64,000 bases of DNA from contig CM020618.1 of the NCBI GenBank assembly GCA_009829735.1, positions 15,668,568-15,732,567 of the forward strand, written 5' to 3'. This document shows, one piece after another, positions 50,439-61,007 of the stretch. The notes below the pieces were generated by a model, which saw only the letters and a list, made by a program, of their open reading frames with translations, was not told the DNA's origin and made no database searches. The DNA comes from Pyropia yezoensis. Taxonomy: Eukaryota; Rhodophyta; Bangiophyceae; Bangiales; Bangiaceae. Each line of letters begins with the position of its first letter. Position 1 is the stretch's first letter. The position numbers were made by a program, and so were the translations under genes.

Positions 50439-53400
50439 GCGCGGCAGCCTGGGCAGTGGTGTCGTCGGCGGTGGCCGGGCGGGCGGCGCCCCCCCGCGGC
50501 GGGGGCGGCCATGGTCGTCGCGGCGGGACCTGTCAGAGTTTGAAAAGCTCGAGCAGGTGGGCGAAGGCACCTATGGGCAGGTGTGGTCGGCGCGGGACCG
50601 GGGGACGGGGGAGGTGGTGGCGCTCAAGCGGATACGCATGGACGAAGGCCGGGAAGGCGTACGTTGTTTGCCGTGCAGGGAGGGGGACGGGTGGCGGGGT
50701 GGCGTGGTTGTTGTTTGTTCGGGGGGGGCGGGAGGGGGGGGATGTGAAGGGGGCGCTGTGATCGTCACTGGCGTAACCGCCGCTGTTGTTGGGGGGCTTC
50801 GTCTGGCGCTGCGGTGGACTGTGCAAGCGGCTGGTATTGTTGTTGGGCGTGCTTGCTGACTGGCTGTGGCCGCTATGTCACGTGTGCGTTTTGTTGTGGA
50901 CACCGGGTCTGTCGCGTCCCTGTCCCTTGTCTGGTTCGTGCTTGTATTCTCACCTCTTGTACGTCTTCTGGTCGGATGCGACGGGCGTGGCGGTGTACCG
51001 GCGACAGTTTCCCCTGACGGCTTTGAGAGAAATTCGGCTGCTCAAGTACTTGCGCCACGAGAACATTGTCAACCTGAAGGAGATTGTCACTGGTACGTCC
51101 TTTACTCGTCTGTTTGTATGTTTCTTGTTTTTATGGTCTTGTTTGAGCCCCTGGACCTGGCTGCGGTGGCGAGTGGCGGCATGCAACGGCGACTGACAAC
51201 ATTTGTGCATGCTTCGTGGCGCGTGTTATTCTCTTTTTCTCGTTGGTGTGATTGGCGTCTTGGTGCTTCGGTGGTCGTCTTTTGCGCAGATGGAGCGGAA
51301 GAAGACCATACGCACGGAGGAGACCGCTGCATTTACATGGTGCTCGAGTACATGGATCACGACCTGACAGGCCTGATGGATACACCCGACGTCCACTTTT
51401 CGCTTGAACACGTCAAGTGCTACATGCAGCAACTTCTTCGTGGCCTTGAGTACTGTCACAGCCACGAGGTGTTACACCGGGACATCAAGGGCTCCAACCT
51501 GCTGCTAGACAACCACGGTAATCTCAAGATAGCGGATTTTGGTCTTGCCCGCTGGAATGGAGAGCCCGGCCGTGCCTACACAAACCGTGTCATCACTCTG
51601 TGGTACAGGCCGCCCGAGTTGCTGCTGGGCACGAATATGTACGGCCCGAGCGTGGACATGTGGTCTGTAGGCTGCCTTCTTGCGGAGCTCCTCCTCCGGC
51701 GCCCCCTCTTCCCGGGGCGGGACGAGGCGGAGCAGGTGGATTACATATTTCGGACGCTTGGCGCACCCAACGATGACGTCTGGCCGGGCTGGCGCGAAAT
51801 GCCCCACGTCGACATGGTCACCGCGGCACGGCACTCGCCCTACGTCCAGTCTCGGTTACGTGAGAAGTGTGCCAAGATGGAGGCGGGCGCTCTGTCACTG
51901 GTGGAGCGGCTCCTCTCCATGGACCCGAGCCGCCGGCCGAGCGCGTCCCAGGCGCTTGCCGACGACTGGTTCCGCACCAAGCCCCTTCCTTGTTCGCGGG
52001 ACAAGCTGCCCGTCTTCAAGCAGGGCACCCACGAGTTTCAGGCCAAGCAGCGACGACAGGAGGCGCGCGCCGCGGAAGAGCGGGGGGGTGCCCACGGGCG
52101 CGGGGGCGGCGCCCAAGCGTCCCGCGACGGCGGTGGCAGTGGTGGTGGTGGTAGCAACCCCCCATTGCCTCGCCCAGCGGGGCCCGGCGGGGCAGCCGCC
52201 GCGGGCGCCGCCGGCGCGCGGCCGGCGCTCATGTCGGCGCCCCCCCCCCGGCGGTGGCCGCCCACGCGTCCGGCCGCGCCGCTGCCGCCGACGGGGGCGG
52301 AGCGGGATATGGCAATGCTGCGGCCCCCTCGCCCGCGGGCTCCTGCCCCTCCGGGGCGCCCATGGCCTCCGCGGGTGGGGCCGAACGGAGAGCAGCTGCC
52401 GCCGTCTTCTGTGGCGCCGGCGGCGCGACCGGTCGGTCGGGAAGGGGGGGGGAGCGTCCCGCCGCCGCCGGTGTCGCGGGATCCGGCTTCAGTTCCCAAG
52501 CCGTCGGTCGTCGTTGGCTCCGGTGGCGATGGTCGGCGTCTGCTGTTGCCGCCGCGAGGGGGGGTTGTGGGGCCATCCACGCGGCCTGTGGCGGATGTGG
52601 CCAGCGCTGTGGCTGCCCGCCGCGCCGCTGTCACCCAGGGAGGAGCCGCGGCGTCTGACATGCCGACTTTCAAGCGCTCTATTGTCATTTCTGATGGCGA
52701 TGGTGGGCTCGCCGGGGCCAGTGGCGACGGGCCTGCCAAGCCCGATGCACTCAAAGTTTCGGCCGTCACCGCCGAGAGCAGTTCCGCAGCGGCGGCGGTT
52801 GCGGGGGGCGTTTCGGCGGCAGGGGCTCTGGCTGACGGTGCCGAAGCTGACGGTTCTGCCTCAGTGGAGAAGGCAAAGACCACCGTAGATGCCTCTGTCG
52901 ACGTCAAGGCAGACCCCCCCAAAGACCCTGCTGCCATTACATCCGTCTTTACTGCGGACGCCAAGACTGCTTCTAAACTTCCGGTGGACATGCCAATCAA
53001 GAGCGCCTCTCCGGATGGGGCGGCCACCTTTGCTGGCACGACCATTGACGTCAAGGCAACCGTTGTGGCCGCCGTCGAGACCTCGGGCAGCACTGTTGCC
53101 GCCACCGTCGATGCGGGTGCCGCCAAGGCGAGCGACGGCGTCAGGCCGTCTTTGGCAGTCACAGACGTCAAGGCGCGGGGTGCGCGAGGTGCGCGCGCCT
53201 CTGCCGCGCCAGGCAGCACCCCAGCTAGCGCCACCACCCCGGCGGGTCGTAAAGCGGCTCGGGGTGGCTCGGCGGCTGGCCGGGGCAGGTCCGCGGCTAA
53301 GGCGCCGGTCGGCATGGACGCTTGGGTGCCCACGCGGTCAACGCGGGCGGTTGCCGCCGCTGCCGCTGCCGCGGACGCAGCGGCGGCCGCCGCTGCCGCT

Positions 53401-54351
53401 GACGCTGCGGACGCTGCTGCCGCCAAGTCGGCAGCGGCGGCCAGCAGCCGGCCCGCCGCTGCGACACAGTCTGCCCTCATGTCGAGTGGGCCTGGCGAGG
53501 CGGCGGGCCCCCCGGCGGTGGCGGCGGGGGCGGCGGCGACGGCGGCAGTGTCTGTGGCGTCGCCTTCCCCTCCCAAGGGGTTGGTCCCCGGGGTAGTGTC
53601 TGAAGACCTGGAGCTCATCTTTGGCGTGTCTGCAGCGGAGAGCAAGCCCCTCCCGGCCAACCTCCCGCCCGACAGCAGAGCCGTGTTCGCCATGTTTGAT
53701 TCGTCTGAAGGCGGCGGCAGCAGCAGCAGCAGCCGCAGCAGCGGCGGCAGCAGCAGCAGCCACAGCAGCAGAGGCAGCAGCAGCACACAGCCGGCGGCGC
53801 CTTCCGCGCCATCGCCGCCGCTGTCGTCCCCGCAGCCAACGCGCGGCGCGGGCCGCGGCGGCCGCGGCACCAAACGGCCGCGCGACGACAGCGACGGCGC
53901 AACCGACTCTGACAGCGACGCCGACGCTGACGCTGACGCTGACAGCGACAGCGACGGCGGGGGCGGCCGCGACGGCCGCCGCCGCGGCTACGACCGGCAC
54001 CGCGGCCGCAGCGACAGCCCCGGCGGTCGGGCGGCTGGCGGGCGGCCCGACGGTGGGGCCAGGGGGCGCGCTCGGCGGCGGCGGCGGCGGAGCGGCAGCC
54101 CCGGCCGGCCGGCGGGCGGCGGCGGCGGGGGGGGGCACTCTGACCACGACGGGGGCGGGGGACGCGGGGGGGCGACGCGCCGCCGCCCCAGCGGCAGCCC
54201 CGGCCGGCCGGCGGGCGGCGGGCGGGGGCGACGGTCAGACGACGACAGCGACAGCGGCAGGGGGGGGCGTCGAGGAGGAAGGGGACGTCGTCGCAGTCCT
54301 CGGCGGTCTGCCAAGGCAACGCGTGGCGGCGATGGCGGCGGCCGGCGGTGA
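49492..54351 (+). CDS. CDK12/13 (CDKC)-like cyclin-dependent kinase, three exons
   Basis: Exons 49492-50658, 51008-51092 and 51290-54351 join in frame to 1437 residues. Intron 1 is gtacgttg...gcgacag, intron 2 gtacgtcc...tgcgcag. Residues 1-340 are a Pro tract then almost pure Gly (GGC repeats 49627-50433). Kinase domain about 350-645: VGEGTYGQV, catalytic Lys about 379 (VVALKRIRMD), cyclin-binding helix FPLTALREIR (PSTAIRE position), LEYMDHDLTGL, HRD at 480-482 (LHRDIKGSNLLL), DFG at 500-502, and T-loop YTNRVITLWYRPPELLLG. The last two and LEYMDHDLTGL match the CDK9/CDK12/13 group, which phosphorylates the RNA polymerase II C-terminal tail in elongation. The tail (645-1437) is Ala/Pro/Ser-rich, ending in Ser/Asp and Arg/Gly/Ser-rich repeats like the RS-type tails of CDK12/13. 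It should act in the nucleus with a cyclin K/T-type partner (inference). Confidence 0.9.
49627..50433 (+). repeat. GGC-rich repeat encoding poly-Gly
   Basis: About 800 bp of (ggc)n with interruptions inside exon 1 of the kinase gene. The most perfect run is at 50349-50432. His/Gly repeats (GGGGHSGGGGH type) occupy the middle. All three forward frames and several reverse frames stay open here for the same reason. Confidence 0.85.
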
Positions 54352-55249
54352 CGGGGAAGAGGGGCGGGCGGGTGGGGGGTGCTGTCTGCCGAGTGAGGTG
54401 AAGGGGATGGCCGCGCCGCCCTCGGCGGGGCGGAGAGTACCAAAAAAAACAGGCCGAGGACAATACCGTGGCGGGGGGGGGGAGTGAAGTGGGGTCCCGG
54501 GGCGGCCGCCGACGCCCCCGCGGGCGGCGTCGGTGGCCGGCAATGGTAGGCGGCGGGCACGCCGCGCGGGAGCGTGGCCGTCCCACGCGCACGTGCGGTG
54601 GCCTGGCGGGGGCGCGACACGCGGCCGCCGTCTCGACGGCCACCAGGCGGGCGGGCGGGAGGCGGGGGGGGAGGGCGGGAGGGCGGCGGCTGCCCCCACC
54701 GCCCCCCGCCGGCCCCTTCTACCGCGCTGGGCGTGTGTGCGTGTAGCGGCCGGTGTAGCGTCCGTGGCTGCCCCCCCCCGCCCCGCGGTGGGCGCCCGCC
54801 CGCCGTGCGGCGCGGCAGGCGTGGCACCGCCGCTGCTCCGCGTCTGTACCGCCAGCGGCGCTGCCTCCATGCGGGCGCCGCCACCCCGGCGGCGGCCCAC
54901 TGCCCCCAGCGGACACACCGTGAGTCTGTGCTCCCCCCTGCTGCGCGGGTGTCTCTTCTTGTGTGTTCCCAGCGGCCGGCACGCTCGCCGCAACTGGTCC
55001 CGCTTGGCGGGTTGCCCGCCTCTGTTTTGTTTTCCCGTGGCCGGTTGCGCGTTTGTCTCCAACGGCCGCCCGCACAAGGCGCGTCCATGCGATACGCGCG
55101 CACCGCCGGCTCCCCCCCCCCCCCCCCCCCCCCCCATCATCCGTGCCCCCCCCCCCTTTGTACTCCCGTGTGTCGGCACTGGCCATATAAGCACCCCTCG
55201 GCCCGTCTCCGCCACGTGGGCCCCTCCCGCCAATGTCAATGGAGCGTCG
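54352..55249. other. Intergenic between convergent genes
   Basis: The 3' flanks of the kinase gene (plus) and the phosphatase-like gene (minus) face each other. It contains a run of 24 C at 55112-55135. Pro/Arg-rich frames only. Confidence 0.5.
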
Positions 55250-57832
55250 TCACCCACCACTCGCCACCGCCCCGCGCCGCCGCCGCCATCCCCATCCCCA
55301 TCCCCGCTGTGGGTGGACGGAAAGGCTGCCGGCCGTCCCCACGCCCCCGCCACCGCCGCCTAAGCCGCCGGCGCCACCGCCAGCCGCCGCCGTTGGCACC
55401 CGGTCCACCGCGCACTGGGCGTCCCAGTCAGCGGCGAGGACCGGCGCCAGCCACGTCCGCACCGCGCGCAGGCCACACGCGGGGGCGCCGCCACAGGCGG
55501 GCAGCGCGGGCACGTAGCGCTCGTGCAGCCGCAGCCGCACCACGTGCGTGACGACCGTGGCGGGGGGGGAGGCGGGGGGGGGGGTCATCGTCACCGCCGC
55601 GGTGACGGCAGCCCGACCCGTCGTGCGTGGCGCCGCCGCCGCCGCCGCCGCCGCGGGCGCAGGCGCGGGCGCCTCGCACCGGTGGAGTTCCACCGCAACG
55701 TTAGCCCCGAACGGGGCCATGGTGCTGAGGTAGGCGCGGCAGCCATTCACATTTACCGACGTGGTCGCGTCGGCGGTCGCGTGCACCGACGGCGGGGCGG
55801 CGGCGGCGGCGGCGGCCACAGACCCCCCGTTCCCCTTCACGACGGCGGAACGCACCGAGGCCGGGGAATGGGCGGCGTCCAAACCCCCCGCTACGGGCGG
55901 CGGTGCGTCCGTGTTGGGAGTCCGAAACACGCGAAGCATTGTCAAGAGCGGCACCAGCGTGTGGTGCGAGCCGACCCGCACGTCAAGTCCGACGCACGGT
56001 TGGCGGGGTGAGGCAGCCGTCGCGTTGCCCCTCTCCTCTGCCGCACACGCGTCGAGGGAGGCGAGCAGGTCCGCCACCAGCGGCTGGGCGAGAGCTGGGA
56101 AGGCGGCGCGGGCTTTAAAGAAGGGGGCGGCCGCCTCCTCGGCGCGCTCTACATCGAGCACCCCCGCAGGTGGCAGCAGGCCGCACCACCCACCGTCGGT
56201 GGTGGCAGAGGCGGCAGCGGCGGCGGGTGTGGCACTCCCATTGGCTGCCTCGGCGGCGCACGCGTCCAGGGCGGCCGCCGCGTGCTGCCCGTCTACGTGG
56301 GCAACGCCGAGCGACGTGCCCAGCGTCTTGGCCATCCCGTCCAGCCGCGCGCGGTCCGCGCCGGGGCGGTTGCCCGCCACAGACGCGGCAAAGCGCACAA
56401 ACGCAGCACAAGCTTCGGTAAAGCGGAGCACCTCGGTGGCGCCCACGGGCAGCGCCTCAACTGCCCCCACCGTGGCGGGAGGCGGGGACGCGCCGCCCGC
56501 CGAGCCCGCCCGCCCGCCCGCCGCTGCGGCTGCCGCGGCCAGGCCGTTCCGCAGGGCAGTGGCGGTGGAGAGGACGGCGTCTCCACCAGACGCGCGCACG
56601 CGCACGCGTGCTGCGGCAGGGGCGGGGTGGTCGCGTCGCCCGCCCCCGGTCGCCGCCGCTGCCGCCGAAGCGGCCAGCGCGGGCCCATAGGTCCCCCATA
56701 GGCGGGCGCCAAGCGCGGCGGCGCCGTCGTGGCCCGCCCGCGTCAGGCCGTTGACGTGGCCCGCCGAGGCGTCGGCGTGCCACGGGTTGGTCCACCCCCG
56801 CAGCCACGGGGGGGGCGTTGGCGGCGCGCCCGCTCCGCCGCCGCCGCTGCCACCGCCCGAGCGGCGGCCAGCTGCGGCAGGGAGGGCAGCGCCGAGAAAG
56901 GACGCCAGCCGGTCCAGCCGCGCCACCTCCTCGGTCGAGGGTGGGACGGCCGCCTCGCGGCCCACCACCGACACGTGCACCAGCCGGCAAGTTGGGTCCG
57001 TGGTGGGGTCAGTGGCCGTCGCAGCGGCAGTGCCCGCCGCTGCCGCCGCCACTGCCCGGCTAACAGGCGCGACCGCGGCGGGAACCAGCCTTGCGGCCCC
57101 CGCCGCGACAGCCGCCTCCCCCGTCGCCCCTGCGGCAGCGGCAGCCGCGTCGGCTGCTGCTGCCGCCACAGCCGCTGCGGCGGCCGCCCCCTCAGCCGGC
57201 ACGGCCGGCGGGGCGACGCGAAGGGGCGTCGGGTACCCCCCCCGGGCGCCGAGGTGCTGGCTCGCCCGGAAGCCCGCCATGCACTCACGGTCCGTCGCGA
57301 CGAGTCCCCCCAATGGCTCGGCAGGGGAGCCAGGAGCAGCGGGCGGCGGTGGCGGCGCCGCCCCGCCGCTGCTGTCAGCGGCAGCAGGCCCGCCAGTGGC
57401 TGGCGCGGTCCCGTCGCCCGCCGTCGTTGCCGCCGCGCCGCCACCGACGCCATCGACGCTGGCGGTGGCGTTGCGGGCGGCGGCGGCGCCCGCATCATCG
57501 GCACCGCCCCCTGCAGACGGCACCACCCCCCCCGACAGGCTGTCAACGGCGCCCGCGGCGGCGCCCCCCGAGCCCGGCACCGTCGATACGTCGGCCACGT
57601 GGGGGCGTTGCAGGTGGTCGGTGAAGGAGGCAACACCAAAGAGCGTCAGCAGGAGCACCACAATGAGGGCAAGGGAGCCATAATGGGAGCCCCCCCCCCC
57701 TCCGCCGCCGCCGCTGCCGCCGCCGCTGCCGCCGGAGGAAGAGGGGGCGCCCGACATGCCGAGTCGCGGGGACTCGACATCGTCCGCGAGCAGCGCCGTC
57801 GCGTCGGCGACTTCATCCGGGGGGGGTCGCAT
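55250..57832 (-). CDS. MINPP-like histidine phosphatase domain protein, type II membrane, probably inactive
   Basis: 860 residues from ATG 57832 (MRPPPDEVADATALL). A single transmembrane segment HYGSLALIVVLLLTLFGVASF at about 50-70 follows a short cytosolic tail, so the rest should be lumenal or extracellular. After a low-complexity linker comes a histidine-phosphatase branch-2 layout: CRLVHVSVVGREAAVPPSTEEVARL aligns with the MINPP block that normally carries RHGxRxP; WLRGWTNPWHADASAGHVNGLTRAGHDGAAALGARL matches the W-x-NP...L-x3-G-x3...LG-x-RL region; RVRASGGDAVLSTATALRNGL matches the second Arg block; and DVRVGSHHTLVPLLTMLRVF matches the block with HAE/HD. The catalytic Arg-His-Gly is replaced by Gly-Arg-Glu, and HAE by Ser-His-His. 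Inositol-phosphate phosphatase activity is therefore unlikely. Confidence 0.66.
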   Translation of the reverse strand: MRPPPDEVADATALLADDVESPRLGMSGAPSSSGGSGGGSGGGGGGGGSHYGSLALIVVLLLTLFGVASFTDHLQRPHVADVSTVPGSGGAAAGAVDSLSGGVVPSAGGGADDAGAAAARNATASVDGVGGGAAATTAGDGTAPATGGPAAADSSGGAAPPPPPAAPGSPAEPLGGLVATDRECMAGFRASQHLGARGGYPTPLRVAPPAVPAEGAAAAAAVAAAAADAAAAAAGATGEAAVAAGAARLVPAAVAPVSRAVAAAAAGTAAATATDPTTDPTCRLVHVSVVGREAAVPPSTEEVARLDRLASFLGAALPAAAGRRSGGGSGGGGAGAPPTPPPWLRGWTNPWHADASAGHVNGLTRAGHDGAAALGARLWGTYGPALAASAAAAATGGGRRDHPAPAAARVRVRASGGDAVLSTATALRNGLAAAAAAAGGRAGSAGGASPPPATVGAVEALPVGATEVLRFTEACAAFVRFAASVAGNRPGADRARLDGMAKTLGTSLGVAHVDGQHAAAALDACAAEAANGSATPAAAAASATTDGGWCGLLPPAGVLDVERAEEAAAPFFKARAAFPALAQPLVADLLASLDACAAEERGNATAASPRQPCVGLDVRVGSHHTLVPLLTMLRVFRTPNTDAPPPVAGGLDAAHSPASVRSAVVKGNGGSVAAAAAAAPPSVHATADATTSVNVNGCRAYLSTMAPFGANVAVELHRCEAPAPAPAAAAAAAAPRTTGRAAVTAAVTMTPPPASPPATVVTHVVRLRLHERYVPALPACGGAPACGLRAVRTWLAPVLAADWDAQCAVDRVPTAAAGGGAGGLGGGGGGVGTAGSLSVHPQRGWGWGWRRRRGAVASGG

Positions 57833-59886
57833 CCCTAAAGCGGAGGAAGAGGGGGGTAAAGCGCCTACCAAAGGGGGGAGCCCGGCCCCGCCCGCCACGG
57901 TACCGTCGCGCTGTACACTGTCGGGCTTGCGGGGGGGGCAGAGGTGGACTGCTGGGCGCCGTGGTCCTCAAGGAAGTGCGGAGGAACGTAGCGAAAGTCG
58001 TGACGGTGTCGGTGCGTGGTGGCGGTGGTGGTGTTGGTGGCGGTTGCGGTAGCGCGGTGGGGGTGACAGGGCCGGCGACACGGACGGGTGGGGGAAGGAG
58101 CGGCCGTGGCGGACGGGGGAGAGAGGACCAGACGACCAGCTGGACTGCAGCCAGCACCCGTTCGACGATGGTGCGGACGGAATGTTGGAAAGAGGAACCC
58201 AACTGGAATTGACAGTGGGACAGTGGGGTGGCCAGGCGTGTGGTCGCAAAAACATCGCTCAAAAACATGAAAAGTGCCACGTGTACATGCTTCGGCGGAG
58301 GTCCACAACGTAGAGGGTTTGTCCTTCCGCGTGAGCACAATTGCCTCCACTGCAGCTGTTGTTCCGCCTCCCCTGCCTATTTATCCACAGTGCCTATTCG
58401 CCATCAGAGAGCTTCGGCAAGTGCGTCGTGGGTACCAAACGTGATTAAAATGTGAATCGGCGACCCACGTGAACCGACCCATATTTGTACCCTCGCCGAG
58501 CTTCGGCACGACTCAAATATCGATTGGGACGTTGCGCGAGCTCTCGCCCTCGGCAAGGAAAGTTTTCCCACTTGCGCCATGCCGCCGTTTCTCGCACGTA
58601 TTTACAAGCGTGTAAATGCTCTGCGCGCAGCGGAGACAGCTGACAGACGCGGGGAGCGCTGTCTGGTGTCCCTGGGAGGGACGCCGTCGTGGCCTCGTGG
58701 GAGGGGGGCGCCGCCCTGGCTGCGCGGGGGCAGGGCGTCGCCCTGGCCGCGCGCGGGGGGGGGACGCCGTTGTGGCCGCGCGGGTGAGCGCCGCCGAGAG
58801 CTGAGGGAGGGGAGGAGCTCCTGTCCCCCAGCCCGCACCAGACGAGACACCTTGGCGCGACTTTCTTGGCGCAGGAAGAGAGAACCCCGCCGCAGGCGGC
58901 GCCGTGCCTCTCAGGGCTGGCATCGAGGTTGGCTTTGCCGTCGAGGGAGGCCCTCGTGGAGAGAGGCTCGAGCTGGCAGGGGGAGGAAACAGGGGGGGCG
59001 GGGGTGGGGAGGGGAGTGGAAGCACAAGGGAGTAAGGGGGAATAGGGGCGGGGTTGGCGGCGTTGCGGGGGCCCCCTGAAGGAAGGCAATAACCGAATAC
59101 CACGCGCCGCGAGAGGGGAAGACGGGTGCATGACGAAGACGAGTTGGGGTGGGAAGGGACGGCGGTTCCAGAGGTCGAGACAGACAGCCATGGTGTACAG
59201 TCCAAGCCCGTGCCGTGGCCAAGGGAGCGCCACAATCTGGTGGACAGCCAGCCCTCAGGTGTGGGCGTGCAGAGGGCGTCACCGACGGGTGCCGCACTGG
59301 AGGCAGCTGTCGGTCTCCAAGTATCGGGCAGCGCGCGCGCTATTTATGTAAGTACGCGTCAAGGTGGCGCGAAACGCGCCGCCGGAGGCGCAGTCGGACC
59401 GGTGACAAACGTGGGTACGGGGGGGTAGATAGCCATTTATGGGTCGTCAAATGTGGGTCGGAGGCCGAACGTGGCAGAAACGCGTCCTCGACCCACGCAA
59501 CTAACCCACATTAGGCATGTCGAAGCTCTCTATTGAGTCTCGGTGATAAATTCTGAGGATCTGTGATCAAGTCTGACCTGTGGGACCCTCTTGAAAGGCC
59601 ATTGGGGAGGGCAATCCGCCTGGTTGGGGTGCAGACGCAGATTGCACAGGCGGCACTTCTGCTCATGGTGCTCATGATACGTAGAAGCAAAAGACGGAGC
59701 AGATGATACGAGAGGAAAGAAGAGCTCATCAGCATGCCGCGCATACCACTCAAGGTTGTATGAGGCGTCGTGATCGGGGCTTTCTCAGCTGTTGAAGAAA
59801 AAAAAAAACTCCAATCGACCGCTCTTAGATGGTCCGTGAGCGGCAGTACTCTGGCTTTTTTTCGTTTCTCGGCGGTGGTGGCGACC
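57833..59886. other. Intergenic, includes GC-rich tandem repeat
   Basis: 58690-58790 has imperfect ~27-bp repeats around ccctggc(c/t)gcgcg. Frames are low complexity on both strands. 58.25-58.6 and 59.4-59.8 kb are less GC-rich and contain no recognisable ORF. A run of A is at 59798-59808. Confidence 0.5.
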
Positions 59887-60144
59887 ATGCCCCCCGAGCG
59901 GCTGCTGGTCATGCAACTCGGCGACGGCTGCGAGCCGCTGTGAGCCTTCCTCGGCGTGCCCGACCCCGACGTGCCCTACCCGCGGGTCAACGCCGCGGGG
60001 GGAGGGTCCGCCTTTTTCCGCCACATCCGCGACGCGGCGCTGGCCGAGCGCGTGCGGCAGCTGGCGCCCGCCACGGTGGCGGTGGTGACCATGTCCGCGG
60101 CAGTTGTAGCCACGGTACAAGGTGGGGGGGTTGACCGAGCGTAA
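59887..60144 (+). pseudogene. Sulfotransferase-family C-terminal fragment with stop
   Basis: The frame starting at 59887 reads MPPERLLVMQLGDGCEPL, a TGA at 59941-59943, then AFLGVPDPDVPYPRVN ... and ends in a hydrophobic segment (LAPATVAVVTMSAAVVATV) at TAA 60144. The PPERLLV-x-G-W/C-x-PL-C-x-FLG-x-P-P-x-PFPRVN signature is the conserved C-terminal region of the P-loop sulfotransferase family often annotated Sulfotransfer_4. The stop falls on the conserved Cys after PL (TGC to TGA). No P-loop or upstream domain is present, so this is a truncated gene relic. Confidence 0.62.
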
Positions 60145-61007
60145 GGGGAGGGGCAGGATGGGGGAGGGAAAGGAGGGCGGGGAGGGAGGAGGGATAGCTG
60201 CGTCGCGGGAGCAGTGGGGGGTGTGGACCACAGACATTTCCCCCCCCCTCCCCGAACCACCTGCAGCATCTTCGTTACCGCCGTCACCACTGCCTCTTCC
60301 CCACACCATCTCCGGCACCACCAACACCGCTGCCGTACTCCAACCCATGAACCCCCGACCGTCGCTCTGCCACTGCTACACCACGAGACAAAAGAATATG
60401 GACGAACCTCTTTGGCGAACGGAATTCTCTATCATGTATTAGTCCCCATATGTCAGTTCCCTGGACTTCAGTACAGGGTACTATCTCTCATGTCAGACGT
60501 CCGCTGTTAACTTTATTTTTTTTCTAGTGCACGCGCGGGAGTACTTGCAAAGGGCCCTTCGTGCAACGGTTTTGTCTCGCGCGTTTCGCAAGAACGCCGC
60601 GTTCCCGATCTCTTATGCTAGAAAGAAGCGCCTTGTCCTGCCCATGCCTATGACGAACTTTCAAGAGAAACAGTACATGCGATCGTCTGTACGGAGCGTT
60701 TGACTGAAAACGCCGGTTGGAAGCGGTCATAGAGGCCGATTCTGCCTTGTAGGGGGTGTGAGGGGGGGTTGGCGCTCTGCAAAATTCTTTGTACTTGTGT
60801 GATGTGAACAAGGCCCTTCACGCTTTTTGCGAAGAGAGTACCGATGTGCTGTGCATGTTTCGTCAGCCACATCCACTTCCGCCGCCGCGCTTCCCAGTGG
60901 CAGCACCGGCCCGGTGCGTCTTTCACGGCATCGCCGCCAGTCTCGAATTCTACGAGACCTGGGTGTCGATCTGTCGTTGTAGCACGGCTCCAGCGTATCT
61001 GTTGCTG
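60145..61007. other. Intergenic, relatively AT-rich
   Basis: 60.35-60.85 kb is the least GC-rich part of the right side, with a T run near 60516. I see no gene or RNA. Confidence 0.5.

Noticed and set aside
52038-53873. Minus-strand frame of 611 codons under the kinase tail
   Set aside because: Ala-rich mirror of the kinase gene's third exon, which continues a clear kinase domain in frame.
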